Assembly: GCF_020509005.1 (NCBI RefSeq)
Contig: NC_063020.1
Span: 2,418,001 to 2,482,000, forward strand
Source: Fulvia fulva
Taxonomy: Eukaryota > Ascomycota > Dothideomycetes > Mycosphaerellales > Mycosphaerellaceae
DNA length: 64,000 bases
Direction: 5' to 3'
Positions 21,201-30,600 of the stretch are shown piece after piece. Numbering within the stretch: the stretch's first letter is position 1; each line of letters begins with the position of its first letter. Below the pieces are notes generated by a model. It searched no databases, was not told where the DNA came from, and worked only from the letters and a program-made list of their open reading frames with translations. A program made the position numbers and the translations under genes.

Positions 21201-23348
21201 GAGTCGAGCGCTATAGCGTAATCCTATTAGGAGGAAGCCTTTTAGGGCGAAATTTTCCGATAGGGGATTATTAGAGACACCGTTACAAAGGCTAGGAGAA
21301 AATATTAAGGCGGTTTTAATACTATCGAAGGCCGATAACGGTGGATCTATACAGAACCTACCTAAGTCATTAATACTATAGCAACCGCTATTTATATAAC
21401 TTCCCCCTCCCCTAAAGGACATTAGGGAATACTAGAAGTTTAGAGATTAGGGTACTCTAATAAAAGAAAAAGAAGATGTCGTTCAGCTCGACCTATCTAA
21501 ATAGCTAGCGCTACCTCAGGTTGTAGGCAATAAGAGGTTAAGGGGGGACGGAGATAATAACTCTAAAGAGTATAAGGCTAAACACTATAAGGCTCTTATC
21601 GCCTAGATGTTCTATCTAGACCCTATAATAAGCTAGGTAGAGGAGATTCTGAACGACGTAAAAGAACATACATTTACTACTATTAGGTAGGCTATAGCCT
21701 ATTAGTAGGAAGTGCTAATCCTAAAGCCCTATAAGGTAGCCGTAAGAGACCCCGAATAGGGATATATATAGAAAGAGGCAATCGAGCACGAACTTATTGC
21801 CTTAGTAAGTAATAACACTTAGGAAGTAGTTATACCGCCAAAGGGTACAAATCTAATTACTTCTAGGTAGGTCTTTAATATAAAAAGAATGATTAGTAGA
21901 GCTATTAAGAAGTTTAAGGCAAGACTAGTTATAAGGGGGTTTTTATAGAAATATAGGGTTAACTTCGAAGAGACCTTTATACCTACTATTAGATATGATA
22001 CTCTCCGAGTATTTACAGTAGTAGTGTATAAGAGAGATCTCGAGATATACCTAGTAGATATAAATAATGCTTTTACCTAAAGTAGCCTTCTTAAAGACAT
22101 CTATATAATCCCACTCCTAGGAGTTAAAGTACCTCTAAATATAGTGTTTAAGGTCCTACGAGGCCTTTATAGGCTTAAGCAAGTAGCTAGAGACTAGAAC
22201 AAGCTCTATATTACGAAGTTAGAGAAGATTAGATTTACCTAGTCCTAGATAGATCTATACCTACTTATCTATACGGATAGAGACCCTATAGTCCTGACCT
22301 ATATAGATAATATACCTATTATAGCTCCGAAGCTATTAGATGTTCAGTGGTTTAAGGCTAAGCTTAGAAAAGCGTTTAAGATTAAAGATCTTAGTGAACC
22401 TATAGAGATCCTTAGAATAAGGATTATAAGAGATAGGTCCTAAGGTACTTTTAAGCTTAATTAAGGACACTATGTCTACGCTAACTTAGCTAAGATGAAT
22501 ATAGCTAGAGAGAAGGCTACGCTAACCTACTTACCTATAGAGAGCTACGAGTATTTAGTACCTACGGCTCCTATAGACAAGAGGTATAACAAACAGGATT
22601 ACTAGAGCTATAATAGTACCTAGATGTAGCTAATAACAATAATAAGGCTAGACTTAGTATTCCCCCTTAGAAGAATTAGCTTATATATTGCTAATCCCTC
22701 GTAGTAGTATATAAAGGCTTTAAAGAAGCTCTCCCGATACCTACGGTCGTACCTAGACCTAGGTCTTATATATAGAAAGGGAGGGGGCAATCTCTAGGGA
22801 TACTCGGACTCTAACTACGCTATAGACAAAGTAGATAAAGTCTCAATTCTAGGATACGTATAGTTCCTTTATAGATTACCTATGTCCTAGATAAGTAGGA
22901 AGCAGAAGTCTATTATAATATTAATAATAGAAGCTAAGTTTATAGCTATAAACGTAGCCGTAAAGTAGTCACAATTTCTTGCTACTGTCCTTAGGGAAAT
23001 GGGGTGCCTAGAACTAGTAGAAAAGAGCTCTTTCTAGCCGAGTATAAGGGTAAGTAAGGGCACTATTAACGAGCTAAGGCTAGTTAAGCTTATAGATAAC
23101 AACTAAGCCGCTTTAACACTTGTTAAAGATGCCTATATATATAAAAGGTCAAAGCATATTAATGTTGTATATAACTATGTCAGATATCTCTAGTAGTAGA
23201 AGAAGATTGTAGTAGACTACTACTATATAAAGGACATAGCTACTAATAGGGCAATAAAGCCCCTTAATAGCTAGTAGTTCTAAAACTTTATAAGGTAGCT
23301 CTAGCTTACGTAAAGGGATTATAGGAGACTATATAGCCTAAGTAGGAG
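18278..23348 (+). pseudogene. Copia 1 gag-pol, RIP-inactivated
   Basis: Reads on the + strand through many TAG/TAA codons without evident frameshifts. Integrase lies at about 20450-21170, the linker at about 21180-21780, RT at about 21780-22480 and RNase H at about 22790-23280. The catalytic RT motif reads YIDNI rather than the usual YVDD/YIDD, consistent with RIP. Not translatable as a functional protein. Confidence 0.82.
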
Positions 23349-23582
23349 TATTAAGAACATATAGGCCGTAGGTAAAGTATATAGGTGTAGGTGTGTTATA
23401 TAACTAGATCACGTAACTAGGGTTTACTAGCCTATAGGCTAGTAAACATCCGGATACTGAGTATCTACCTATACTAACACTAGCGATACTATATATAGAT
23501 ATACGCTATCCTATTAGGTCCTTCTTCGTCTTTTGTATAATCCGCCGTCTTCTACTACTACGTAACTCGTACCTATTTAATA
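23349..23582 (+). repeat. Copia 1 3' LTR (234 bp)
   Basis: Starts TATTAAGAACATATAGG (the TG has become TA by RIP) and is the same length as the 5' LTR. Differences from the 5' LTR are mostly C/T and G/A, as expected from RIP acting separately on each copy. Confidence 0.85.
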
Positions 23583-24332
23583 TATCCTATCGCTTATATA
23601 TCTAAGAAGATAGATCCCTAGTAATATAACTACGATATCTATAATAAGGAGCTCCTAGCTATTATATAAGCTTTCGAGGACTAGCAACCGGAGCTAACTA
23701 TTAATAAATACGGTACCAACGATTATAAAAATCTAATAGACCCGGAATCTAAGGATAAGCCGACGCTTATATACTCCGATTATAAGAACCTCGAATAGTT
23801 TATAAGTACGAAGTAATTGAACCGTAGATAAGCTCGCTAGGCCGAGTTCCTCTCGTAGTTCTTCTTTAAGATCGTCTATAGGCTAGGAGTTTAAGGTACT
23901 AAGCTAGATAGCTTAACCCGACGTTTATAGGACTTACTAAAGCCTAGAGACCTAGATGACCTACGAAACTAATAGTAGCATTAGGTATTACTAGGCCTAG
24001 ATCGTATCCTAAACCTATCGTCTACTAGAGTATTGTCGGTATATACTAATAACGTTATAACCCCGCTTACGACCGCTATTCGAGGGCTCTATACGTAACT
24101 AGACGCTAAGGAAGCCGTTTAATAGCTAGAACGAGATGAACTATACACCTTACTAAGGAAGCACCGTATTAATAACCGTTATATAGTCCTAGTCGGAGGT
24201 ATAATATATATTGAGAATATATATAGTAGTTATAGCCTATTCGTTCCTCCGGAATAAGAAGATAATCTAGATAAAGGTGAAATCCCGGTATATACTCGTA
24301 TCGTATAGGCTTTCTACGACTATATAGTAGCT
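23583..24332 (+). pseudogene. Gypsy A: RIPped RNase H fragment
   Basis: Directly after Copia 1 the frame reads YPIAYISKKIDP, YNYDIYNKELLAII-AFED, then LIYSDYKNLE-FISTK, and a connection-like region ending near 24330. This is Gypsy RNase H. It is cut at 24333 by the LTR of Gypsy B. It probably belongs with the integrase at 38882-40165, which resumes in the expected order. Confidence 0.65.
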
Positions 24333-24476
24333 AGTTACTTACTACTACCGTGACGTCGCGCGCCTTAGCGCTTCCTTATATATCTCGCGCGCTTTGCGCT
24401 TCTCTTTCGTAGCCTTACTAAATAACGCTTATTTTACGGTAACCCTATACTATCTTATAGATCACTACCCGTAATA
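24333..24476 (+). repeat. Gypsy B 5' LTR (about 144 bp)
   Basis: It shares ACTACTACCGT, GCGCGCCTTAGCGCTTCC and TACTAAATAACGCTTATTTTACGG with 38735-38881. A 3-bp deletion near the start accounts for the length difference. The exact first base is uncertain because RIP altered the ends. Confidence 0.7.
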
Positions 24477-24520
24477 GTTTATTCGGTCTTATATAGTTAG
24501 GCTAGTAGTCATAATCAAAT

Positions 24521-24738
24521 CGTACTAATAACAACTATAGTCGCGTAAACAAGCGCATTAGTTAAGTTAATAGATCACCTCTCTCCTTCGCGTAAAACGC
24601 GTTAAGGTAGGTCAAGTTCACTATAGTTACTAACCGTCGAGTTGCGCGTATAGGCGTACTAATAATAACTATAGTCGCGTAAACAAGCGCATTAGTTAAG
24701 TCAATAGATTACCTCTCTCCTTCGTATAAAACGCGCGC
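24521..24738 (+). repeat. Direct repeat in Gypsy B leader, period 134 bp
   Basis: An approximately 84-bp unit beginning CGTACTAATAA and containing AACTATAGTCGCGTAAACAA occurs at 24521-24604 and again at 24655-24738. The two copies differ by a few C/T and G/A changes. It lies between the LTR and gag. Function unknown. Confidence 0.7.
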
Positions 24739-24839
24739 CTCCCTACTCTTATCCGGCCCTTATATACCTACTAAGAGAGCAGTCTTATCTACTAGGTAAT
24801 AGTACAATATAGCTACACCCGGTAGTACTACTAACGGGG

Positions 24840-26486
24840 TGCTCTTACCTAAGCAACCTCTTTATCTAGATCTTAGTAAGTATAAGCGTTAGTCGCTCGT
24901 ATACGCTAAGCTTTTCCTAACCGTATCTACTAAAACGTAGACACTCGATAACTTAGGCATCGATACCGCCCTAGGTGCCTTCCCTTCCGACGACGACTCG
25001 AACGTATTCGCCGCCGAATAATAAGAGATCGAGAAGGATCTACTACCTAAAGAACAGTAGTTTGCCTTAACCTCCGACCCTATTAACTTCATACAATTCC
25101 TCGACGTAGAATAGATCTTAGAAGAAGGAGGAATCAAGGTGTATAAGATCATAGAGCTAAGAGATAATATATCTATATAAGATAGTAAAACTAATGACAT
25201 ACGCTAACCTAAGGAGTAGGTAATCGCCTTAGAGTATACTATTATTAAGAGCCTAGCCGAGTTTACGACTCGTACTATAGTACACCCGGAGATTATGTTT
25301 CACCTCGTTCGCTAGATATAGTTAGACTTTATTACACTTTTTAACCAGGTCGAGTCCCTAAAGAAGGCTAATAAGGTTATATAGCGTAAGTACGCCGATA
25401 TAAAGAAGGAACGTAATATCGTATCCGAGAGTCTTAGTTAACTCGAAAAGGATAAGGATATTAAGGGCCTCTTTATATTCTACTTTAATAAATACTAGAA
25501 GTATAAGAGTTAGATATAAGACCTTAAGGAAGCTAATTAGCGCCTTCGATAGGATAACGATACGCTCTTCGGATAGGTCGAGGAGTCGTAGGTAGGCATA
25601 TTACCTAAGGACATTAAAGCCCTGTCTAAGCGTAATTAGGCTCTAAATAAGGAGGTAGTAGAGCTAAAGGCTTAGCTAGTAGCTAAGGATACGAACGGTA
25701 CTAGCGATACTAGCGGTACTAACGGTAATAATTATAATAACTATAGTCGTTAGGTCCGCGTCCACTCCCCTCGTCGTAACGGTGTTTTACGATCACCTAC
25801 GCCTCCTACTTAGTAGGACCGTATAGGTAGAGGCACCCGACGAGGAGGTAGTAGAGGTAGTAGCGATAACGACGGAGACAACTCTAATAACGATAAGGGT
25901 AGAGATAATAGTCGACTACGCCGTTATCTACGCCGTAACTCCTTACGACGAGAACGCTAGGGCACACCTAGTAGTGCTTCTAGGGTGACTAGTAATACCG
26001 CCGTTAGCTAGTTCACTACTATCGAACCCTCCGTTAATGTTATATATACTAACAAGTTAGTTAAGGACCTAGAAAGTAAGTTCGATAATAAGAATATAAA
26101 CTTTAACCGTTAGCTCGATTAGCTAGAGATTAAGCTGTCCGTAATATAGTTCTAGACTATCAAGGACGGACTACGCTATATCCTTAACTACCTCGACGGG
26201 TACCCGTACTAGCTATATAATCTACGAGTACCCTCTAAGCGTACTAAGCGCAATTACGTTAACCCCTTTAAGTCTATCGATAGGATAATCTAATTCCTTA
26301 TCGATCGGTATAGTAAGAAGGGCGTCGTAGGCAAGGCCTTCTAGAAGCTCTAGGTCTTATAGTAGGGTAAGAACGAGTCATTTTCTATCTTTATCGCTAA
26401 GTACGACAAACAGCGTAACTTATACGACCTATTAGCTAAGACTAATCACCGCCTACTCGAGGGTAAGCTTAACTACAAAAATATAG
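24840..26486 (+). pseudogene. Gypsy B: RIPped gag, first part
   Basis: Collinear + strand frame with RIP stops, an Asn/Ser/Gly and Arg-rich segment at about 25690-25960, and a gag-like core at about 26080-26480. The frame continues at 33490 after the Gypsy C insertion. No catalytic motifs. Assignment is by position and by the continuity with protease and RT downstream. Confidence 0.6.
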
Positions 26487-26491
26487 AGGCA
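26487..26491 (+). repeat. Gypsy C target duplication, left copy
   Basis: AGGCA directly before the TG of the left LTR, identical to 33485-33489. Five base pairs is the usual duplication length for Ty3/Gypsy integrases. Confidence 0.95.
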
Positions 26492-26884
26492 TGTTAGGTT
26501 TGGTATAACCTAACGATATCACAAGTCAAGAAGACAAGCTCAATCGGGTTTATTCTCGGGCCGATGGGAAGTTGAGGGAGAGTGATGAAGCAGTAGCTGT
26601 CTTGTCTTGTAAAGACCAAGCAGCAATGAGGCAGAGGTTGGGTTGTGGTGTATTCCAAACAGTGATATTGAACAGTGAGTTGAACGCCTCGAAGCCATAA
26701 GGGATTCTCAGCGTTCCTAAATACAAAGGAGACATTGTTAGTCTTGGCTCGAATCACCAAGTCGCTGGTGAGCGAGTGACCTCGAATCACCAAGTCACTG
26801 GTGAGCGAGTGATTTCGTGCAGCGCACGTGATGCTCCTAGCCAATGATTATGTGTGCCGTCGTGGCTCAGCCCGAACCGTAACA
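26492..26884 (-). repeat. Gypsy C 3' LTR (393 bp)
   Basis: Bounded by TG...CA on the + strand (TGTTAGG to CGTAACA) and identical to 33092-33484. The element-sense U3 holds a 32-bp tandem repeat (plus strand about 26749-26812), a CACGTG at 26825-26830 and a TATA-like TATTTA. The element-sense 3' end (26493-26514) is an 8-bp perfect inverted repeat, GTTAGGTT-6 nt-AACCTAAC. Short open frames inside it are not supported as genes. Confidence 0.96.
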
Positions 26885-26896
26885 CCATCCCCTTTC
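26885..26896 (-). other. Gypsy C polypurine tract
   Basis: In element sense GAAAGGGGATGG lies directly upstream of the 3' LTR, the position and composition of the primer for plus-strand DNA synthesis. Confidence 0.8.
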
Positions 26897-26902
26897 TAGC
26901 TT

Positions 26903-26951
26903 AGCTTCGTCCCGAAGCTTTGTACAAGATGACATGATGTCCCCTCATGTC
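26903..26951 (+). promoter_or_regulatory. Two hairpins upstream of the antisense ORF
   Basis: AGCTTCG-3 nt-CGAAGCT (26903-26919) and GACATGA-7 nt-TCATGTC (26931-26951) are perfect 7-bp inverted repeats placed side by side between the polypurine tract and the antisense reading frame. The second spans the first ATG. They could act in RNA of either strand; role unknown. Confidence 0.55.
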
Positions 26952-27465
26952 AGGTCTTGCAACGATGTCTTCTTCCTCTTCCAAGAATCGTCTCCGGCTT
27001 GCCAAAGAGATAAACGAACACGGTCGTCCCGTCGATCAATCCTGCGATTATTGTTTCTGGAACGGCCTCTCCTGTGTCGCTATGGAGGGAAACTTTCGAC
27101 TCCGCTGCTCCGAATGCGTTCGCCGCGGGCGGAAGTGCGTGAACTTGTCCTGGGAGTCTTTAGACAGGACTCGCGAAGAATACCGGAGGAAGGTCGAGAA
27201 GGACGAGGAGGATCTGGCGGAGGTGCTGGCGAGGTTGATGCGGGACAAGGCGATACTCCGCCAAGCTGAGGAGCGCGCGCGTAAGAAGGCGCAGTGCCTG
27301 GAAGCTGAAATGGAGGCTTCCGGGGAGATCGAGGACGTCGACTGTCCTGCCGCAGATGCGACTGTCGGCCTCTCTCCTGCTGTGTGGACTTCGATCGACT
27401 TCATCAACAATGCGATCGATTTTTCCGGTTCCTCTGGTAGGACCGTCGTGTCGGAAGGTGGTTAG
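26947..27465 (+). CDS. Antisense ORF in Gypsy C: Zn2Cys6-like, coiled-coil protein
   Basis: 172 codons (or 166 from ATG 26965, which has A at -3 and a better context), TAG at 27463-27465. Residues 33-64 contain cysteines spaced CX2CX6CX10CX2CX6C (C33, C36, C43, C54, C57, C64), which fits the fungal Zn(II)2Cys6 cluster consensus. A highly charged helical stretch at about 70-125 (SLDRTREEYRRKVEKDEE...) follows, likely a coiled coil, and then an acidic, Ser-rich end. Gal4-type regulators combine cluster and coiled coil for DNA binding and dimerisation, so a DNA- or RNA-binding regulator is plausible. The basic residues between Cys2 and Cys3 usual in Gal4 proteins are missing (FWNGLS), so another zinc-binding role is possible. 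It is encoded opposite to gag-pol. I recall similar proteins annotated as hypothetical in fungal genomes, but could not check. Confidence 0.72.
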   Translation: MSGLATMSSSSSKNRLRLAKEINEHGRPVDQSCDYCFWNGLSCVAMEGNFRLRCSECVRRGRKCVNLSWESLDRTREEYRRKVEKDEEDLAEVLARLMRDKAILRQAEERARKKAQCLEAEMEASGEIEDVDCPAADATVGLSPAVWTSIDFINNAIDFSGSSGRTVVSEGG

Positions 27466-27508
27466 GTATGTATTCGTGTTCTTCGTTGTTGCCACATAAG
27501 AAATTCCT

Positions 27509-27623
27509 GGTCGGGTAGCTCAGTGGTAGAGCGTCGTGTCTCCGTCGAACGATTTTGTCGCAGGGCCTCCGGCAAAATTGCTCGATGTCGCGGAGGTCGT
27601 GGGTTCGACTCCCATCTCGGCTC
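27509..27623 (+). tRNA. tRNA-like gene with 43-nt hairpin insert, antisense inside Gypsy C
   Basis: All arms fold. Acceptor GGTCGGG/CTCGGCT (27509-27515, 27616-27622). T8 A9. D arm GCTC-AGTGGTA-GAGC (27518-27532) with G18G19. Anticodon stem TCGTG/CGCGG (27534-27538, 27589-27593). Variable loop AGGTC. T arm GTGGG-TTCGACT-CCCAT (27599-27615). A box TAGCTCAGTGG and B box GGTTCGACTCC match Pol III promoter consensus. If loop bases 32-37 are 27539-27544 and base 38 is 27588, an insert of 43 nt (27545-27587) sits exactly at the eukaryotic intron position. It folds as a long hairpin (TCGA, one A-C mismatch, then 11 bp). Position 33 would be C instead of the near-universal T and the anticodon TCC, so decoding function is doubtful; it may be a tRNA-derived Pol III unit. 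Confidence 0.72.
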
Positions 27624-27637
27624 GTGGCATGGGAAGC

Positions 27638-30600
27638 TTATGTGGACAACCGCATGAGGTTCCCGTGCCGATTTTGTTTTTTGTATTCCTGGATTTTTTG
27701 CTGACAGTTCCGTAGGTTTTGTTTCGGTTCCCAGGTATTTTCTGATTCGTTGTATCCTTTCCACTTGACAAGGTATTGCTGACCCTTCTTGTCTAGAATT
27801 TTTTCGACTTCAAATTCGTTTTCTGCTTCCGGCTCGAAATGGAAGATCTCTTGGCAAGGTGTTCTGGCGTCCGCGGGTTCCAATTTGGAAATGTGGAAGA
27901 CTGGGTGGATTTTGGCGTCAGGTGGTAGTCGTAGGCGATAGTTGACTGGTCCTATGACTTTGTCGATAAAAAATGGTCCGACCTTGACGTGATCCAGTTT
28001 CTTGGTCTGTCTTTTTGTCTTCAAGTTTTTTGTAAGGAGATAGACCTTATCCCCCTCTTTTAGCAGAGGCGCCATTTTTCTTGTGTCTTGCCGCTGTTGA
28101 GACAATTTTCGTTGTGCATCTGTGATTGCCTTCGTTGCGTCTTTGTGGACTTCCTTGAGAGTCTCCGTCGTCACGATGGCTCTTTCGGCTTGTGGGTGGG
28201 ATCCAGGTTTTCCAAATAAGTTAGGATCTTTTCCAAAGTTCGCGAAGAACGGTGTCACAGAAGTTGTCTCTGATTTGTGGTTGTTCAGTGCAATCTGCGC
28301 CATTGGCAGTAGTGAAACCCAGTTGTCTTGTGCGTAGTTGATGTAGTGCCGTAGGTATTGTTCGAGTGTCTGGTTCGTTCTCTCCGTTTGCCCATCTGTC
28401 TCTGGATGGTATGCTGTTGACAACTTGTGCTTGATTCCGATCGTTCCCATGAGCGTCTTCCAGTAGTTTGACGTGAAGAGCTTGTCTCTGTCCGTAATAA
28501 ATGTCTCCGGGAATCCGTGGTATCGGATCAATTTGTCCAGTATGAGGTATCCGAGCTGCTCTGCAGTGTATGTTTCCGATGCAGGAATGAAGTGTGCGTA
28601 TTTCGTGAGTCTGTCGACTACAACCAGTATCATGTCGTATGTTTGTCCTGTGACCTGATCTTTGGACAGTGGGAGTTTCGTAATAAAGTCCATTGTGACT
28701 TCGTCCCATGGTTTCGTTGGCGGTGTCCTGAACTGTAGATGACCGTATTTGGCGTGTCGTGCAGCCTTGTTTTGTTGGCAGTGTACGCATTGCTTGATGT
28801 AGCGTAACACCTTCTGTCTCATCTGTGGAAATGAGAAACTGCGTTGTATCAGATCAATCGTTTTTGAAGTTCCAGGATGTCCGTAGATTGGTTCGTCGTG
28901 ATGTTGTCGAATGCACTCTTCTTCTCGGTCCTTTGGTACTTGGTACTTCCCTTGCGATATAGGGAACTGCTCTTCCTTGTCGCTTAGGATTCGTACAATG
29001 CTGTTGAACTCTCTCGTGTTGGCACTAAGACTTCCGTCGGGGTTCGTCTTAAGTATCTTGTGTTGCACTGGTTCTTTTCCTTCCATGTAGTCGCTTCTTC
29101 GGCTCAACGCATCTGCGCAGCCATTCTCTGTTCCTGGAGTGTACTTAATTTCGAACTTGTATTGTCCCAGCAGCTCTGACCAGCGGGCTTGTCTTCGGGT
29201 AAGTTCTTTCGTCGTCGTGAAGTACGTAAGATTCTTGTGGTCTGAAAGAATCGTCAACTTCGGTGGGCCCTCGACGTACACTCTCCAATGTTGCATGGCG
29301 GCAACAATGGCTAGAAGCTCTTTGTCATGGATGTCGTAGTTCTGTTCCGCTGTGGTCATCTTCCGGGAGTAATAGGCCACTGGGTGTCGTTTCCCATCGT
29401 GTGTCTGCGTAAGACATGCGCCTATTGCCATATCGGACGCGTCGGTCTCGATGTGGACTTCCTTGCTACCATCGAATAGTCGAAGCGTAGGGGCTGAAGC
29501 GCATTGTTCCTTGAGTTTCGTGAACGCTTCGTGTTGTTCCTTTCCCCATTTCCAGTTGACGTCTTTTCTTGTAAGCATCGTCATTGGTGCTGCTGTCTTC
29601 GAGTAGTCCTTGATGAATTTTCGGTTGTAGTTGGCGAGTCCAAGGAACGATTGTACTTCCTTGATTGTCCTCGGTTCTGGCCATTCTCTGATTGACTGTG
29701 TCTTGGCAGGATCAATTGTGATTCCTGTCGTGCTGATGATGAAGCCTAAGAACTTGACTTCTTTCTTGTGGAATTCGCATTTCTCCGGTGCCGTCTTGAA
29801 TCCTGACTTCGTGAGTCGTTCGAAGACGTCTTGGACTTGCTTAACGTGTTCCTGGAGGGATCCTTTGGTGTAGACTAGTATGTCGTCCATATAAGCGATG
29901 ACGCATACGTCGAGTAGGTCTCTGAGTGTTTCGTTGACAAGGTCCTGACAGGATGCGGGTGCGTTGGTCAGTCCCATAGGCATGACCAAGAATTCGTAGA
30001 GTCCGTATCTTGTTCTGAAAGCGGTTTTCCATTCCTCTCCTTCTGCCATCCGTATAGCATAGAAGGCATCTCGTAGGTCAATCTTCGTGTACCAGTCCGA
30101 TCCGGTTAATCTGTCTTGTGCTTCTTCGATGTTAGGTAGCGGGTATCGGTTCTTGATCGTGATCTCGTTCAACTTTCGGTAGTCTTGTACGAGTCGTAGT
30201 TTCCCGTTTGGTTTTGGAACGAACATGCATGGAGTTCCTGCGCTTGAGGTGGATCGTCGTATCCATCCTTTGGCTAGCTTCTCCTTCAGCCATTCTCGTA
30301 AGGTTTCGAGCTCTTTTTCGGACATTTGGTATAGGGGTCCCCATGGAGGCTCTTTTCCTGGCTGAATGTGTATCTTGTGATCCCATGGTGCGTGCTTAGG
30401 TAAGGCGTCCTTGCCTTCCTCTTCTCTGAATAGTCGTGACCATCTGCGATATTCTAGAGGAATGTCTGGTTCCGAAGCAGACATCTTCGATGGTGCGTTA
30501 CTTCCATCCGTTCCGGTGATCTCGTGACCCAACTGCCCCAAGTCGGTGTCTATCCCAGTCGAAGGTGGTTCTTCTGTCCTTCTGGTCGGTGCAAGCTGTA

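Larger units (their letters stand above)
18044..23582 (+). mobile_element. Copia 1: RIPped Ty1/Copia retrotransposon
   Basis: 5,539 bp with two 234-bp LTRs and one collinear pol frame carrying RIP stops. Copia order is seen: gag and protease region, integrase (LKIIDNFSRKKWVIPLK, TNAYNSL, GYLENTTK), then RT (FKARLVIRGF, VDINNAFT, YRLKQ, LTYIDNI) and RNase H (GYSDSNYAIDK, EAKFIAINVAVK). Integrase before RT distinguishes Copia from Gypsy. No clear target duplication survives. An inverted, almost identical copy lies at 42845-48370. Confidence 0.88.

Noticed and set aside
21195..21422. 75-codon frame present identically in both Copia copies (also 44992-45219)
   Set aside because: It is on the strand opposite to Copia pol in the integrase-RT linker and is open only because RIP removed TpG/CpA. 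Identity reflects copy identity, not selection on this frame.
26494..26844. A 116-codon frame in each Gypsy C LTR (also at 33094-33444) as a gene
   Set aside because: It lies wholly within U3/R of a repeat, has no domain, and partly translates the 32-bp U3 repeats. It is explained by regulatory sequence.
27048..27495. Open frames on the minus strand opposite the Zn2Cys6-like ORF
   Set aside because: GC-rich coding on the + strand leaves complementary frames open; only the + strand frame has an ordered cysteine motif and helix pattern.
27462..27771. Minus-strand frames reading ESNPRPPRH and GVEPTTS
   Set aside because: These are antisense translations of the tRNA T-arm and B box, a common annotation artefact; pol ends inside the same region in another frame.
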